Source of the DNA: Gammaproteobacteria bacterium
Lineage (GTDB): Bacteria; Pseudomonadota; Gammaproteobacteria; DSM-16500
Direction of reading: 5' to 3'
DNA: 38,558 nucleotides
Assembly (NCBI GenBank): GCA_021324335.1
Contig: JAJPJH010000008.1
Location: 1 to 38,558, forward strand
The translations under genes and the position numbers were made by a program. Below are positions 1-8,877 of the stretch, one piece after another (position 1 is the stretch's first letter; every line of letters starts with the position of its first letter). The notes under the pieces were generated by a model. The model saw nothing but the letters and a program-made list of their open reading frames with translations. It did no database searches and was not told the DNA's origin.

Positions 1-121
1 AAAAAGTGATCCGTCCCGCATTAGTAGACCTTCAATTATTAAATTCATAAGCTAATTTATATGGCTCAGGAGAGGGTAATCCTCCGTATTTTTTACGGTA
101 GCATTTGGCATAGATATCCCA

Positions 122-127
122 TATAAT
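122..127 (+). promoter_or_regulatory. candidate -10 box upstream of the Sel1-repeat gene
   Basis: A perfect TATAAT lies 71 bases before the first gene. The sequence 17 bases upstream (TAGCAT) is a poor -35, so this is a one-box call. A small CCGTA-T5-TACGG hairpin sits at 84-98, just before it. Nothing else between 1 and 197 could be identified. Confidence 0.3.
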
Positions 128-197
128 GCGGCTTCTTGGATGCTATTGTAAATAAAATAATCATTATGAAGATATTAAAACAAAAAATGGAACAATC

Positions 198-3100
198 ATG
201 TTTAGAAATCTTTTAGAAAAAACCAATTTATTTTTTGATTATTATCGCGAAAAAATGGATCTTGGAGATTATTATCTAAAGTTAGGCGACGTTCATTCGC
301 GAAACCAAGATTTAAACCAAGCTAAGAAAGCTTACGAAGAAGCAATTAAATCCGGTAATTTGATGGGTTATCTTAAGCTTAGTGCGATTGCCAAAGCACA
401 AAATAATCCATCGCAAGCAGGTTTATACATCGGTATAATGCAAGAAACGTTGCAAAATTGGTCTAATGCAGTTAGCACCTATGAAGCAATGGATCAAAGC
501 GATGGTCTCGCCCAATATCGCCTAGGATTATTATATAGTACGAATCGCTATAGAAATAATACACTTATTCTTTCTGAAGATAAGCAAAAAGCAGTAATAT
601 ACTACGCAGAAGCCGCAAAAAAAGGCAATCTTGATGCTTTAAACCAATTAACAATTAGAAGTAGAACAGATGCTGATGCAGCATATTATTTGGCGCAAGT
701 CTTTATAGATAAGCCTAATAAAAGATTAGAAGTTATTAACTTATTATTATTTTCACTAAAGGCTAAACATACGCCATCTGAAGAATGTTTAAGTTTATGG
801 TTAGATAGGTTGGATCAGAAAACTATCAATCAAATTCTACGAAAATTTGTTCAAGAAGCTCAACGAGGAAATCAACATGCTATAGAAAATTTAAAATTAT
901 TAGCTCAGTTGGGGAATGCACCCTGCCAATATATATTAGGACATGATGTTTATCTTCAACAAAAGAATTTTCAAGAAGGCATTCATTGGTGTTTGTTAGC
1001 TGTAGCGAAAAACTATACACCAGCAGTAAAATATTTATCTGGAACGAAATTTAATGCAGAGGAATATTTAATTATTGCTGAGAAGTATTATAAAGGTGAT
1101 GGTGTAAAAAGAAATATCAAACAAGCTTTAGATACATATCAAAATGCTTATTTATTAAATAATAAGGAAGCAGCGCTGTTTTTAGGTAAATTTTATCTTA
1201 CAGATCAAGCCGATGCAGATATTAAGAAAGATCATGACAAAGCTTGTGAATATTTGATGCAAGCTACAAATTGGAAAGATGAAGATGAAGAAGCCTTCAG
1301 ATCTCTAATTGCACTAGAACAAACGATTAGCTCCGCTATGCAAATGAAACTAGCCGGAATGTATGAGGCAAATCAATATTGGGAAAAAGCATACCGTATC
1401 TATTGTCTTATAGATAGTGAATATATGCAAAGAGAAGCAGCATATCGAAAAGGACTAATATTTAGCACAAATCGTTATCGCGGAAATCACCTTGTTATTG
1501 AAAGGAATGAACAAAAAGAGTTGTTTTATTATGCTACTGCAGCAGCTGGCAGAAATCGGTCGGCACTACAAACACTTACAAATTTAAGTAAGAAAAATGC
1601 AAATGCTGCTTTTGCTTTAGCTTGCCTTTATAAAAATATCTCCTCTCGAGAGCGAGAAGTTGTTAGCTTATTGATCTTTGCAGCTTCACGAAAATATCCA
1701 GGCGCACTCGATCAGTTAGTATCATTACAAAAAGAAGGTAAATTATTAGACGATGAGCAATTAGAATTTGGCAACATACATCTCAACGAAGGCGATATAT
1801 CAGAAGCATTAAAATGTTTCAAATATCTTGCCGATAAAAAGCATGCTGAAGCAGAAAAAAAATTAGCAATCATAATAAACGATCCAGGAAATGCTTATTT
1901 ACTTGCGCAGCTTTATGAGTTGGATAACTCGGAAACTAGTAAAAAGACAGCCCTTAATTATTATGTAGAGGCGGCACATAAAGATCATCAACCTTCTTTA
2001 GAACGTCTGATTACTTTAGCAACTTCTAGAGATAAAATGGGCCAATATGCTTTAGGTTTTGGCTACTATTATAATAAAGGAAAAATAGATAACGCCTTTT
2101 ATTGGTGTGTCTTATCAGCACAACAAAGTTTTGAACCAGCATGCAATTTTCTCTCCAATAGAGTATTTTCAGCTTGGGAATATACACTGCTCGCAGAGAA
2201 ATATTATAAAGGTGAAAACGATATCCAGAGAGATATCCCACGAGCAATTAGCTATTATGAAAAAGCTTATGTGCTTAAAGATAAAGAGGCAGCACTTTTC
2301 TTAGGCCGATTTTATTTAGAAGGAAATCAAGAATTAAGTAATAAGCCAGATTACGAAAAAGCTTATGAATATCTTACACAAGCTGTCAATTATGGCGCCC
2401 TTTCCAAAGCATTACCTTTGTTGAGAGAGCTAGAAGACAAAATTAATCCTGCTATGCGTATGAAGCTTGCATTCATATATGAAGCCCATCAAAACTGGGT
2501 AGATGCAATGCGAATTTATTTAAACATTCAAGGTGAATATGAGAACCAAGCTGCATATCGTATAAGTATCTTATATAGTGATGATCGTTATCAAAATAAT
2601 TTACCGACACCGGCGATAAGAAAAAATAAAGAACAAGAATTTGCCTATTTCATGAAGGCAGCAGAAATGGGAAATATTGAAGCGTTGGAAATTATGCGAG
2701 ATGAAAGCCGAGAGAAGCCAAAAGCAGCTTATTTATTAGCACATATTTTAATTAAGGATGAAAATCAGTTTTCAGAAGCAATAGATTTGTTATTAAGCGC
2801 GGCACAAAAAAAGCATAATGAAGCGTTAAAAGATTTGGAATCTATGCGATCGCAAAATAAGTTATCTGATAATGCTATATTACAGTTAGCTAAAGTTTAT
2901 TTAGATCATTTGGATAATAAAAAATTAGCTTGTCGATATATTTTTGATTTATCTAATAAAGGATATCAACCAGCGACGTCTCAGATTAAAAAATTAGTTT
3001 TACAAGACCCAGCGCTGTCTTATGAATTTGCGCTTTTATATGAATCAACAAATTTTAAATTAACATGCAGGTTTTTAATAAGTGCTGCTAAAAGACAATC

Positions 3101-4025
3101 TAACGAAGCGTTAATCAAATTAGAAAGTCATATTAAGCAATTGCCAGATAAGTCTTATTACCAATTGGGCCGGATTTATTATCACAGAAATGACATAACC
3201 AACGCTTTAAAATGTTTTATGAAGTTGGCAGATCAGGGATATGTTGCCGCAAAACAAGAAATCGAAAAAATAGCGCAAAAACCAGAGCAAGCTTTTTTTC
3301 TTGCTCAGTTATATGAAGAGTCTGAAAATATTTCAGATGAAATGATTAGTGAAAATGCAATTAATCATTATCTTTTTGCGGCAAACAAGGGGCATCAGCT
3401 CTCATTAAATCGCTTAATTGCGTTGGCTGATGCGGGTAATCCAATTATTCAATATAGATTAGCCTTGGAATATTATGTGAATATAGGTGAAATTAAAAAA
3501 GCAATTCCTTGGCTTTTATCATCCGCAGAAAAAAAATATGAACCCGCTGAAGCTGCTTTATCTAAAACAAAATTTACTGCAGAGGAATATTTATTAATTG
3601 CCGAAAAATACCAATATGGAGAGGGTGTTGAGGAAAATAGCGAAAAAGCCCTAGAATTTTATAAAAAATCTTATTCACTTAAAAATAAAAATGCAGCGCT
3701 AGCCTTAGGCTATTTTTGGCTTGATGATCATCCAGAGTTAGCCATGTATCAAGATATCGATAAAGCATGTGGGTTCTTTATTGAGGCTGCACTGCTGGGG
3801 TCTGAAAAAGCGTTAACAGCGCTCGAGTGTAATGGGTCTGGTGCAAGTGATAAGACCCAATCGAAAATAGCAGATATGTACAGAAACCCGTCTCTTAAAG
3901 ATCCCTTCAAAGAGCTTCAATGGCGAGAGAAATTAAGTATTTTTGCTAAAAATGTAAATCACAATAAAAATTTGAATCCTAATAACAATTGCGTTACTGA
4001 TAAAATGTGGGAATTAACATGTTAG
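198..4025 (+). CDS. giant Sel1/TPR-like repeat protein (1275 aa)
   Basis: This is a cytosolic-looking solenoid of short helical hairpins of Sel1/TPR type, with many A-x-x-Y-x-L-G-x-x-Y and E-A-x-x-Y/F-x-x-A-A patterns. No signal peptide, membrane segment or enzyme motif is visible. Larger modules recur three times. A Y-R-x-x-x-x-x-S-x-x-R-Y block starts near residues 107, 416 and 787, and an E-Y-x-x-x-A-E-K-Y block near 289, 661 and 1130. The protein therefore looks built from three diverged super-repeats of about 310-470 residues. Sel1/TPR proteins usually act as scaffolds or adaptors, and in Legionella and Coxiella they are common among host-interaction factors. The ATG has only a weak GGA signal six bases upstream. 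The stop overlaps the ATG of the J-domain gene, which implies a shared transcript and coupled translation. Its role is unknown; a partner or chaperone for the next gene product is inference. Confidence 0.75.
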   Translation: MFRNLLEKTNLFFDYYREKMDLGDYYLKLGDVHSRNQDLNQAKKAYEEAIKSGNLMGYLKLSAIAKAQNNPSQAGLYIGIMQETLQNWSNAVSTYEAMDQSDGLAQYRLGLLYSTNRYRNNTLILSEDKQKAVIYYAEAAKKGNLDALNQLTIRSRTDADAAYYLAQVFIDKPNKRLEVINLLLFSLKAKHTPSEECLSLWLDRLDQKTINQILRKFVQEAQRGNQHAIENLKLLAQLGNAPCQYILGHDVYLQQKNFQEGIHWCLLAVAKNYTPAVKYLSGTKFNAEEYLIIAEKYYKGDGVKRNIKQALDTYQNAYLLNNKEAALFLGKFYLTDQADADIKKDHDKACEYLMQATNWKDEDEEAFRSLIALEQTISSAMQMKLAGMYEANQYWEKAYRIYCLIDSEYMQREAAYRKGLIFSTNRYRGNHLVIERNEQKELFYYATAAAGRNRSALQTLTNLSKKNANAAFALACLYKNISSREREVVSLLIFAASRKYPGALDQLVSLQKEGKLLDDEQLEFGNIHLNEGDISEALKCFKYLADKKHAEAEKKLAIIINDPGNAYLLAQLYELDNSETSKKTALNYYVEAAHKDHQPSLERLITLATSRDKMGQYALGFGYYYNKGKIDNAFYWCVLSAQQSFEPACNFLSNRVFSAWEYTLLAEKYYKGENDIQRDIPRAISYYEKAYVLKDKEAALFLGRFYLEGNQELSNKPDYEKAYEYLTQAVNYGALSKALPLLRELEDKINPAMRMKLAFIYEAHQNWVDAMRIYLNIQGEYENQAAYRISILYSDDRYQNNLPTPAIRKNKEQEFAYFMKAAEMGNIEALEIMRDESREKPKAAYLLAHILIKDENQFSEAIDLLLSAAQKKHNEALKDLESMRSQNKLSDNAILQLAKVYLDHLDNKKLACRYIFDLSNKGYQPATSQIKKLVLQDPALSYEFALLYESTNFKLTCRFLISAAKRQSNEALIKLESHIKQLPDKSYYQLGRIYYHRNDITNALKCFMKLADQGYVAAKQEIEKIAQKPEQAFFLAQLYEESENISDEMISENAINHYLFAANKGHQLSLNRLIALADAGNPIIQYRLALEYYVNIGEIKKAIPWLLSSAEKKYEPAEAALSKTKFTAEEYLLIAEKYQYGEGVEENSEKALEFYKKSYSLKNKNAALALGYFWLDDHPELAMYQDIDKACGFFIEAALLGSEKALTALECNGSGASDKTQSKIADMYRNPSLKDPFKELQWREKLSIFAKNVNHNKNLNPNNNCVTDKMWELTC

Positions 4026-7000
4026 AAGAGAAAAATTATTATCAGCTTTTAGAAATAGATAAGAATGCGACCCAGGAACAAATTAATAAAAAATTCAAAA
4101 GGATCGCCATCGTAAATCATCCTGATAAAATTGATAAGAATCTTCCCGAAGAAGAAATAAAGCGAATCGAAGAATTATTTAAAAAGCAGACTGTTGCATA
4201 CGAGGTATTGAGTGATCCAGAAGAGCGTAAAAAATATGATGAAAAATTAAAAACCGCCTCCATAAAACTTAATACTGAAGAAACAGAAAAGGAGCGAGCA
4301 GAGCGCCTTTTAACTCCAAAACCTCGACTAACTAGCTTAAAGCTTCCTTATTCCTTTTCTTACAGACAAGATCATGCCAAATATGCAAGCACGTTTAAAA
4401 AGAGTCCCTTGCATAAATTAGATGTCTCTTCGCTGTTAAGATTTTATGAATGTGATATCTATCAAGACCAAGCTGATATTAATATTTGTCAAAATATTTT
4501 TACGCTTGTTAAATTAAAGAAAGACCAGCCTGCCAAACCACTCCAACAAGATTGGAGTAAATTGACACCGCCTGTTGCCTTTCAACTATTTTTGAAATTT
4601 TTGAAAGGCGAGATTTTTGGAAAGAATTTACATATTGCTATCGATTTTTTTGACCAAGCGCTGCTGAGCACTAAAGACGAATATGAAAAAAAGCTTTACG
4701 AAGGTATAAAAGATATTTTGGTATTAGGCGTAGTGCAACTGGAAATAGACGATACGCTTATTCAGGCAATACGGAAAATTACGGATTACGCCAAGCATCA
4801 AGCTCTTTCTGATCAGTCTATGGTCTACATGGCTCCCACATTTCAAAGTATTTATTTTCGACATTTATTTTCTCTTGGTCTCCATCTGTATTGGCTGGCT
4901 AAGCATGATATAACGAGCAATGAAAATTTAGCTGTATTTAATGGTGTAGCGAAAACCGAAAAGCTATTTAAAAAATTGAAGGATGAACTATTCGATGAAA
5001 AAGGAAAAAGTGAAGCTATTAGATTAGTTAATATGTTGCATATGCTAGAGCAAGATATTCAACGTGGTATTTTAGAAGACGATTCCGATAATAACAACAG
5101 CAATAGCAATAATAACAATGAGCAAAGTTTAGCTCATATTTATCGTGAAAGAGGGTTTCTATTATTAGACTGGTTTCCTGCCTTAGGTGCTCTCGTTCCA
5201 TTTCGTCTTATTGCTAATACATTACTACAAGCTGGTATTTTCTTCCAAAAAGCTGCACAGGCAGAACAAGATCCTGCGATACAAATGGCAGATGAAAGGA
5301 TTGCCTTAAGATGTTATCTGTTAGTATTTCAATTAGGAAGAGAGGACAAGCCGGATAGTGAACTTTATAGCTTAATTCATGGTTTAAAGTATATTTTACA
5401 ATTTAAATATGCAGATGTTGAACTAGAAGAAATTGTGAAGGCATTTCAACATAAAGCTTTATTCATCGCAAACATGTTTCCTTTTTATCAACACGTTCAA
5501 CCTAACATTGATTTATTTACTCAAGAAGATGACATGGTTGTTTTAATGAGGAAATTATTGCACTCTCTTTTACACGTTATGGAATATAATCAAAAACCGG
5601 AAAATAAGAATAATAAAATTGAATTGGATCATGAACATCTGGATATATTGCAGCAAGCTTATGATGCTATATTAGGTAGTTGGTTTAGAAAAAAATATGA
5701 TCCAGAGGAAGAGAAAGCTTATCGACTTAAAGTTATGCTGGAATTATTGAGAGTGAATCGTTGGAGCTTTGTCAATATTAAAGCTAATTTGCATTCTCCC
5801 GGGGTGAATGTAAAAAGAGATAAAGAAGGTTGGTTAGTGCTTGATAAGGAACCTTCTTTATCACTTCCACCTGATCAATCTAATGGTTTTTACAGCACAA
5901 TAGCAGGCGTTGAAATTAATGAGAAAACAGGTCAAATTTATTTTTCCTTTAAACCCGCTTCTAAGGATTATTTCTCCCGACTGATTTCATTATCCAATAT
6001 TCAGGAATTACTAAAAGAGCAAGTTACCGCCGCTTTACTTAGTTTAGATCAACCCAATCCAGATCGACCTTATGAGCCTTTTCAGAAAATGCGCATTAAG
6101 CCGCAAAGAATATATGGCTCTCAATTGCAATATGCAATGCTTGCTGCCGATTTATTATTAAAATATTTTACCGCTGGTTATCACATTAAAGAAGAAGAGC
6201 CTTTTGATATCAAGCCAATTGATGATCTAATAAAGCGCTTGCCCGGGCCTCTTAAAAAACCTATTACTGACTATAGAGCAAATAAGGTTAGAGTCCGCCA
6301 TGAAGTAGTGCATCGATTTTGGATCCAAGCTGAAAAAATGCAATACGATATCAATGAGGATGGGTCAAAAATTGCCTTTGGCGACATGCGTATGGTTGTC
6401 TATAAAAGCATAATGTTTCGTGATAAAAACGGTAATCTCGTCGATGCCGTCAATGATGAAGGCTGGCACATGTATGTGTTAAATGATAAACAATTAAAAG
6501 ATAGGATTAAGTACATTGAAAATCGTTCTATGATTTGGACAGGGCCTAATACGGTACGTTTTTTTGAAGATGGTAGGTTGTCGAAAGAATTTACTGTAAA
6601 GAATTATGGTCAACAAATTAAAGAATTAATGAATTTATCACGAGATGTAAACCAAAAAATTATCCGGAAAGATATTGATGCGATTGAATTAATGTATCGT
6701 GTAACGCGCATAGTGGCAAAACAAGCAAATCGCGAGCATTATTTTACTGCAGAAGAGATATTAGCGCGTGAATTAACCATACACTATAATGAATACGCTC
6801 ACTATTTTCCAATTTTAGGTAGATTAAGGGAATTGAGTAAAGCAGTCAGCGTTGTAAATGTCCTTGGGAATCGGCGTCTGCAGAATGAAGAACTCATACG
6901 AGCATTGCTAAATAAAATAACAGAAAAAGATAAAGGATTTTGGCAGAAAATTGAGATCGAACTGCAACCAGAGCTTGAGAAAAAAATTGGGGAGATATTT

Positions 7001-8035
7001 GCGGATTGGGGTCGTACACTTTCTAAACCAAAAATAATTTCTCACCAAGAAGAGAAATTAGAAAAACTTCAAAAGCATTTGCGTAATTGGAATCCGATGA
7101 CGCAACTGCCACAGATCCAAGAGAAATTCAATAGCCGTGTTAGAAGCGCAGGTTTCAGTATTTATTCATACGAAGCTAAATCAGCTTGGGACAAACAATG
7201 TGCCATTATTGCAGAAGCATCGAGGAATGCTAGAGAGAATTATTTAAACCAACTAAGAGACTTATTGAAGGAAACGTTTGAGCCATCTATTAATTATGAT
7301 TGTATGTTAAATCAGCTCTTAGATGGTAATCCATCTTGGCTACGGGAGCATTTAATTGCTTATAATGAGAAAATTGCTAAGCAAAAAATGCATGAATCCT
7401 TTCCAGACAGTAGCGAACAAACTTTATGGGATGCAGTAAATGGTAATAGCTATGCTTTAGGGGAAGTGGTTTCAATAGAACTTAGAAAGCAAAAAGATAA
7501 AATTAAAGATGATTTACAGGCCCAAAGAGAACGATTGATAAAAGTTAATAATACTCTTAATAAGCTTGGATTAACTGGACAAGATAATGATATAGATTTA
7601 GAAGGCGTATGCTTATTGGTGCCTGCTTGTATTCATAAAGATATTGAAGAACGTTATGTTATAGTAGGAGGCGTTCAAATTGCAGCTAATTTAAGTCGAG
7701 TGTCCCAGCAAGGGATAATGGCACAGCAAGCTTTCAATAATCTTAGTTCAGTGCACCAAGTTCAACTTAATCAACGCACTGGAAACATGTTTCGAGATCA
7801 AATGGCTAGAAATTTGGAGGCAATGGGCTTAGGGGTTTTAAAAGAAGTTCGTTTTAACACACCATTTGGGGCACGTTACCAAGATTTAGTTGTTTTTAAT
7901 AAACAAACTGGTGAAATTCTAGGTAATATTGAAACAAAGACAGGTAACTCACGTTATACCTCATCGCAACAAGCGAAAGATACTTGGATTAGGATGACCC
8001 AAGGTATCACCACTACAGTGGTACGTAATAAGTGA
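4019..8035 (+). CDS. J-domain protein with C-terminal PD-(D/E)XK toxin-like nuclease domain (1338 aa)
   Basis: Residues 1-75 form a DnaJ J-domain with the diagnostic HPD at 34-36, expected to engage an Hsp70. The G/F region, zinc fingers and CTDs of true DnaJ are absent. A long helical middle of no recognised family follows, interrupted by an Asn/Ser run near residue 360. The last 80 residues resemble the restriction-endonuclease-fold toxin tips of polymorphic toxins: D1289, then E1305-T-K1307, then a Y-T-x-x-Q-Q-x-K-D segment, giving the D...ExK metal-binding pattern and the usual trailing Q. The ATG at 4019 is preferred over an in-frame GTG at 4007 because GGGA lies six bases before it; it overlaps the previous stop. 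A small lipocalin-like gene follows, the position of an immunity gene. Function as a nuclease toxin or translocated effector is inference; the J-domain is firm. Confidence 0.72.
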   Translation: MLEEKNYYQLLEIDKNATQEQINKKFKRIAIVNHPDKIDKNLPEEEIKRIEELFKKQTVAYEVLSDPEERKKYDEKLKTASIKLNTEETEKERAERLLTPKPRLTSLKLPYSFSYRQDHAKYASTFKKSPLHKLDVSSLLRFYECDIYQDQADINICQNIFTLVKLKKDQPAKPLQQDWSKLTPPVAFQLFLKFLKGEIFGKNLHIAIDFFDQALLSTKDEYEKKLYEGIKDILVLGVVQLEIDDTLIQAIRKITDYAKHQALSDQSMVYMAPTFQSIYFRHLFSLGLHLYWLAKHDITSNENLAVFNGVAKTEKLFKKLKDELFDEKGKSEAIRLVNMLHMLEQDIQRGILEDDSDNNNSNSNNNNEQSLAHIYRERGFLLLDWFPALGALVPFRLIANTLLQAGIFFQKAAQAEQDPAIQMADERIALRCYLLVFQLGREDKPDSELYSLIHGLKYILQFKYADVELEEIVKAFQHKALFIANMFPFYQHVQPNIDLFTQEDDMVVLMRKLLHSLLHVMEYNQKPENKNNKIELDHEHLDILQQAYDAILGSWFRKKYDPEEEKAYRLKVMLELLRVNRWSFVNIKANLHSPGVNVKRDKEGWLVLDKEPSLSLPPDQSNGFYSTIAGVEINEKTGQIYFSFKPASKDYFSRLISLSNIQELLKEQVTAALLSLDQPNPDRPYEPFQKMRIKPQRIYGSQLQYAMLAADLLLKYFTAGYHIKEEEPFDIKPIDDLIKRLPGPLKKPITDYRANKVRVRHEVVHRFWIQAEKMQYDINEDGSKIAFGDMRMVVYKSIMFRDKNGNLVDAVNDEGWHMYVLNDKQLKDRIKYIENRSMIWTGPNTVRFFEDGRLSKEFTVKNYGQQIKELMNLSRDVNQKIIRKDIDAIELMYRVTRIVAKQANREHYFTAEEILARELTIHYNEYAHYFPILGRLRELSKAVSVVNVLGNRRLQNEELIRALLNKITEKDKGFWQKIEIELQPELEKKIGEIFADWGRTLSKPKIISHQEEKLEKLQKHLRNWNPMTQLPQIQEKFNSRVRSAGFSIYSYEAKSAWDKQCAIIAEASRNARENYLNQLRDLLKETFEPSINYDCMLNQLLDGNPSWLREHLIAYNEKIAKQKMHESFPDSSEQTLWDAVNGNSYALGEVVSIELRKQKDKIKDDLQAQRERLIKVNNTLNKLGLTGQDNDIDLEGVCLLVPACIHKDIEERYVIVGGVQIAANLSRVSQQGIMAQQAFNNLSSVHQVQLNQRTGNMFRDQMARNLEAMGLGVLKEVRFNTPFGARYQDLVVFNKQTGEILGNIETKTGNSRYTSSQQAKDTWIRMTQGITTTVVRNK

Positions 8036-8118
8036 GGCAGGGAATGAATAGACACTGGTAGCAATTTAAGGATATTATCCGTAAACACAAAATGAGACTA
8101 TGAGGCACGAAATGAATA
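8033..8118 (+). repeat. 18-bp imperfect direct repeat around a ribosome-binding site and start
   Basis: TGAGGCAGGGAATGAATA at 8033-8050 and TGAGGCACGAAATGAATA at 8101-8118 match at 16 of 18 bases, 68 bases apart. The second copy supplies the GAGG signal and ATG (8112) of the small downstream gene. The first overlaps the stop codon of the J-domain gene and opens only a five-codon frame (MNRHW). It may be a vestige of a duplicated gene start or of leader translation. Confidence 0.5.
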
Positions 8119-8402
8119 AATTATTAGGCATTTGGATAAGCGATCCGGAAGGCGTACCCCCTGAACAATTTCAAAGGATTCAAATGGAATTTACTGAAGA
8201 TGGGCAATTATTTTACACCATCGTGGGTGACGATGAAGATAAGGTGATATTACTCACCTATCGTATTGAAGGAAACACCCTTATTACGGATCAGCCTTCG
8301 CATCCACAAGAAGAAAAAACAAAATTCTCTTTTACTCCGGATGGTAAGTTGTTATTAGTTTATGGTAATGAAGTGAGTCAATATATTCGCTTGCCAGTTT
8401 GA
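8112..8402 (+). CDS. small lipocalin-like protein, candidate immunity protein (96 aa)
   Basis: This is a short soluble protein with no signal peptide. It starts L-L-G-x-W and alternates beta-strand-like segments (M-E-F-T-E-D-G-Q-L-F-Y-T, L-T-Y-R-I-E-G, F-S-F-T-P-D-G-K-L), a pattern typical of small lipocalin/calycin-like barrels. The L-T-Y-x-I/V-E-G...T-D-Q-P core is familiar from uncharacterised proteins, but I cannot name a family with confidence. An ATG at 8100 is also in frame; 8112 is preferred because GAGG is six bases upstream of it. It lies 76 bases after the nuclease-tailed J-domain gene on the same strand, where polymorphic-toxin immunity genes sit. It could instead be an unrelated ligand-binding protein. 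Confidence 0.65.
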   Translation: MNKLLGIWISDPEGVPPEQFQRIQMEFTEDGQLFYTIVGDDEDKVILLTYRIEGNTLITDQPSHPQEEKTKFSFTPDGKLLLVYGNEVSQYIRLPV

Positions 8403-8435
8403 TTAATATCCCTAAAATCCTCGCATGGTATCCGA

Positions 8436-8840
8436 TTATGTTCCTTCATTATCTATCTCACTATCACCTTCCTTACCTTTGGGGCCATAACTAAAAACTT
8501 TAATATGTCCATTATCATTTACATATTGATACGCCTGCCCCCAAGGATCGATAGGGATTTGCTTTAAATAACCATCTGCATTCCAATTTTGCGGAACAGG
8601 TGGGGTAGTAGGTTGGGTGACTAATGCATTCAAACCTTGTTCAGTAGTAGGGTAAGAGCCATTATCAAGCTTATATAAATCCAAAGCATTTTGAATCGCG
8701 GTAATATCTTGCTTTGCCTTAACAATACGGGCTTGTTCAGGACGGCTCATGATCTTAGGAACAATGATGGCTGCTAGAATCCCTAAGATAACAACAACGA
8801 CCATGACTTCAATAAGGGTGAAACCGTTATTTTTACGCAT
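8436..8840 (-). CDS. gspG: type II secretion major pseudopilin GspG
   Basis: This is the main subunit of the T2SS pseudopilus. It begins with a class III prepilin leader, cleaved after G6, giving a mature F-T-L-I-E start with the conserved Glu5 and a hydrophobic helix. The GspG-specific body follows: an A-x-x-D-I-x-A-I-x-x-A-L-D-x-Y-K-L-D-N-G segment, Y-P-T-T-E-Q-G-L-x-A-L, D-P-W-G-x-x-Y, and a C-terminal Y-G-P-D/K-G...D calcium-site region. Its length of 134 aa is normal. It is the last gene of the minus block, 37 bases after gspD, with AAGGA before the ATG. In most T2SS loci gspG directly precedes gspH; here it is split from gspHIJK by several kilobases and lies on the opposite strand. Confidence 0.95.
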   Translation of the reverse strand: MRKNNGFTLIEVMVVVVILGILAAIIVPKIMSRPEQARIVKAKQDITAIQNALDLYKLDNGSYPTTEQGLNALVTQPTTPPVPQNWNADGYLKQIPIDPWGQAYQYVNDNGHIKVFSYGPKGKEGDSEIDNEGT

Positions 8841-8877
8841 AAAAGTTCTTATCCTTAAATTTGATTAGAAAAAAATA

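Noticed and set aside
2-55. End of an upstream gene at the window edge
   Set aside because: Two frames stay open for 15-17 codons from the edge, which is too short to choose between chance and a real C-terminus.
4007-4018. GTG start for the J-domain protein
   Set aside because: It lacks a ribosome signal at a usable distance, whereas the ATG at 4019 has GGGA six bases upstream and begins directly before the J-domain.
5083-5120. Asn/Ser codon run as a possible frameshift or contingency repeat
   Set aside because: The repeat is imperfect (AAT/AAC/AGC mix) and the frame stays open through it. It is a simple low-complexity linker.
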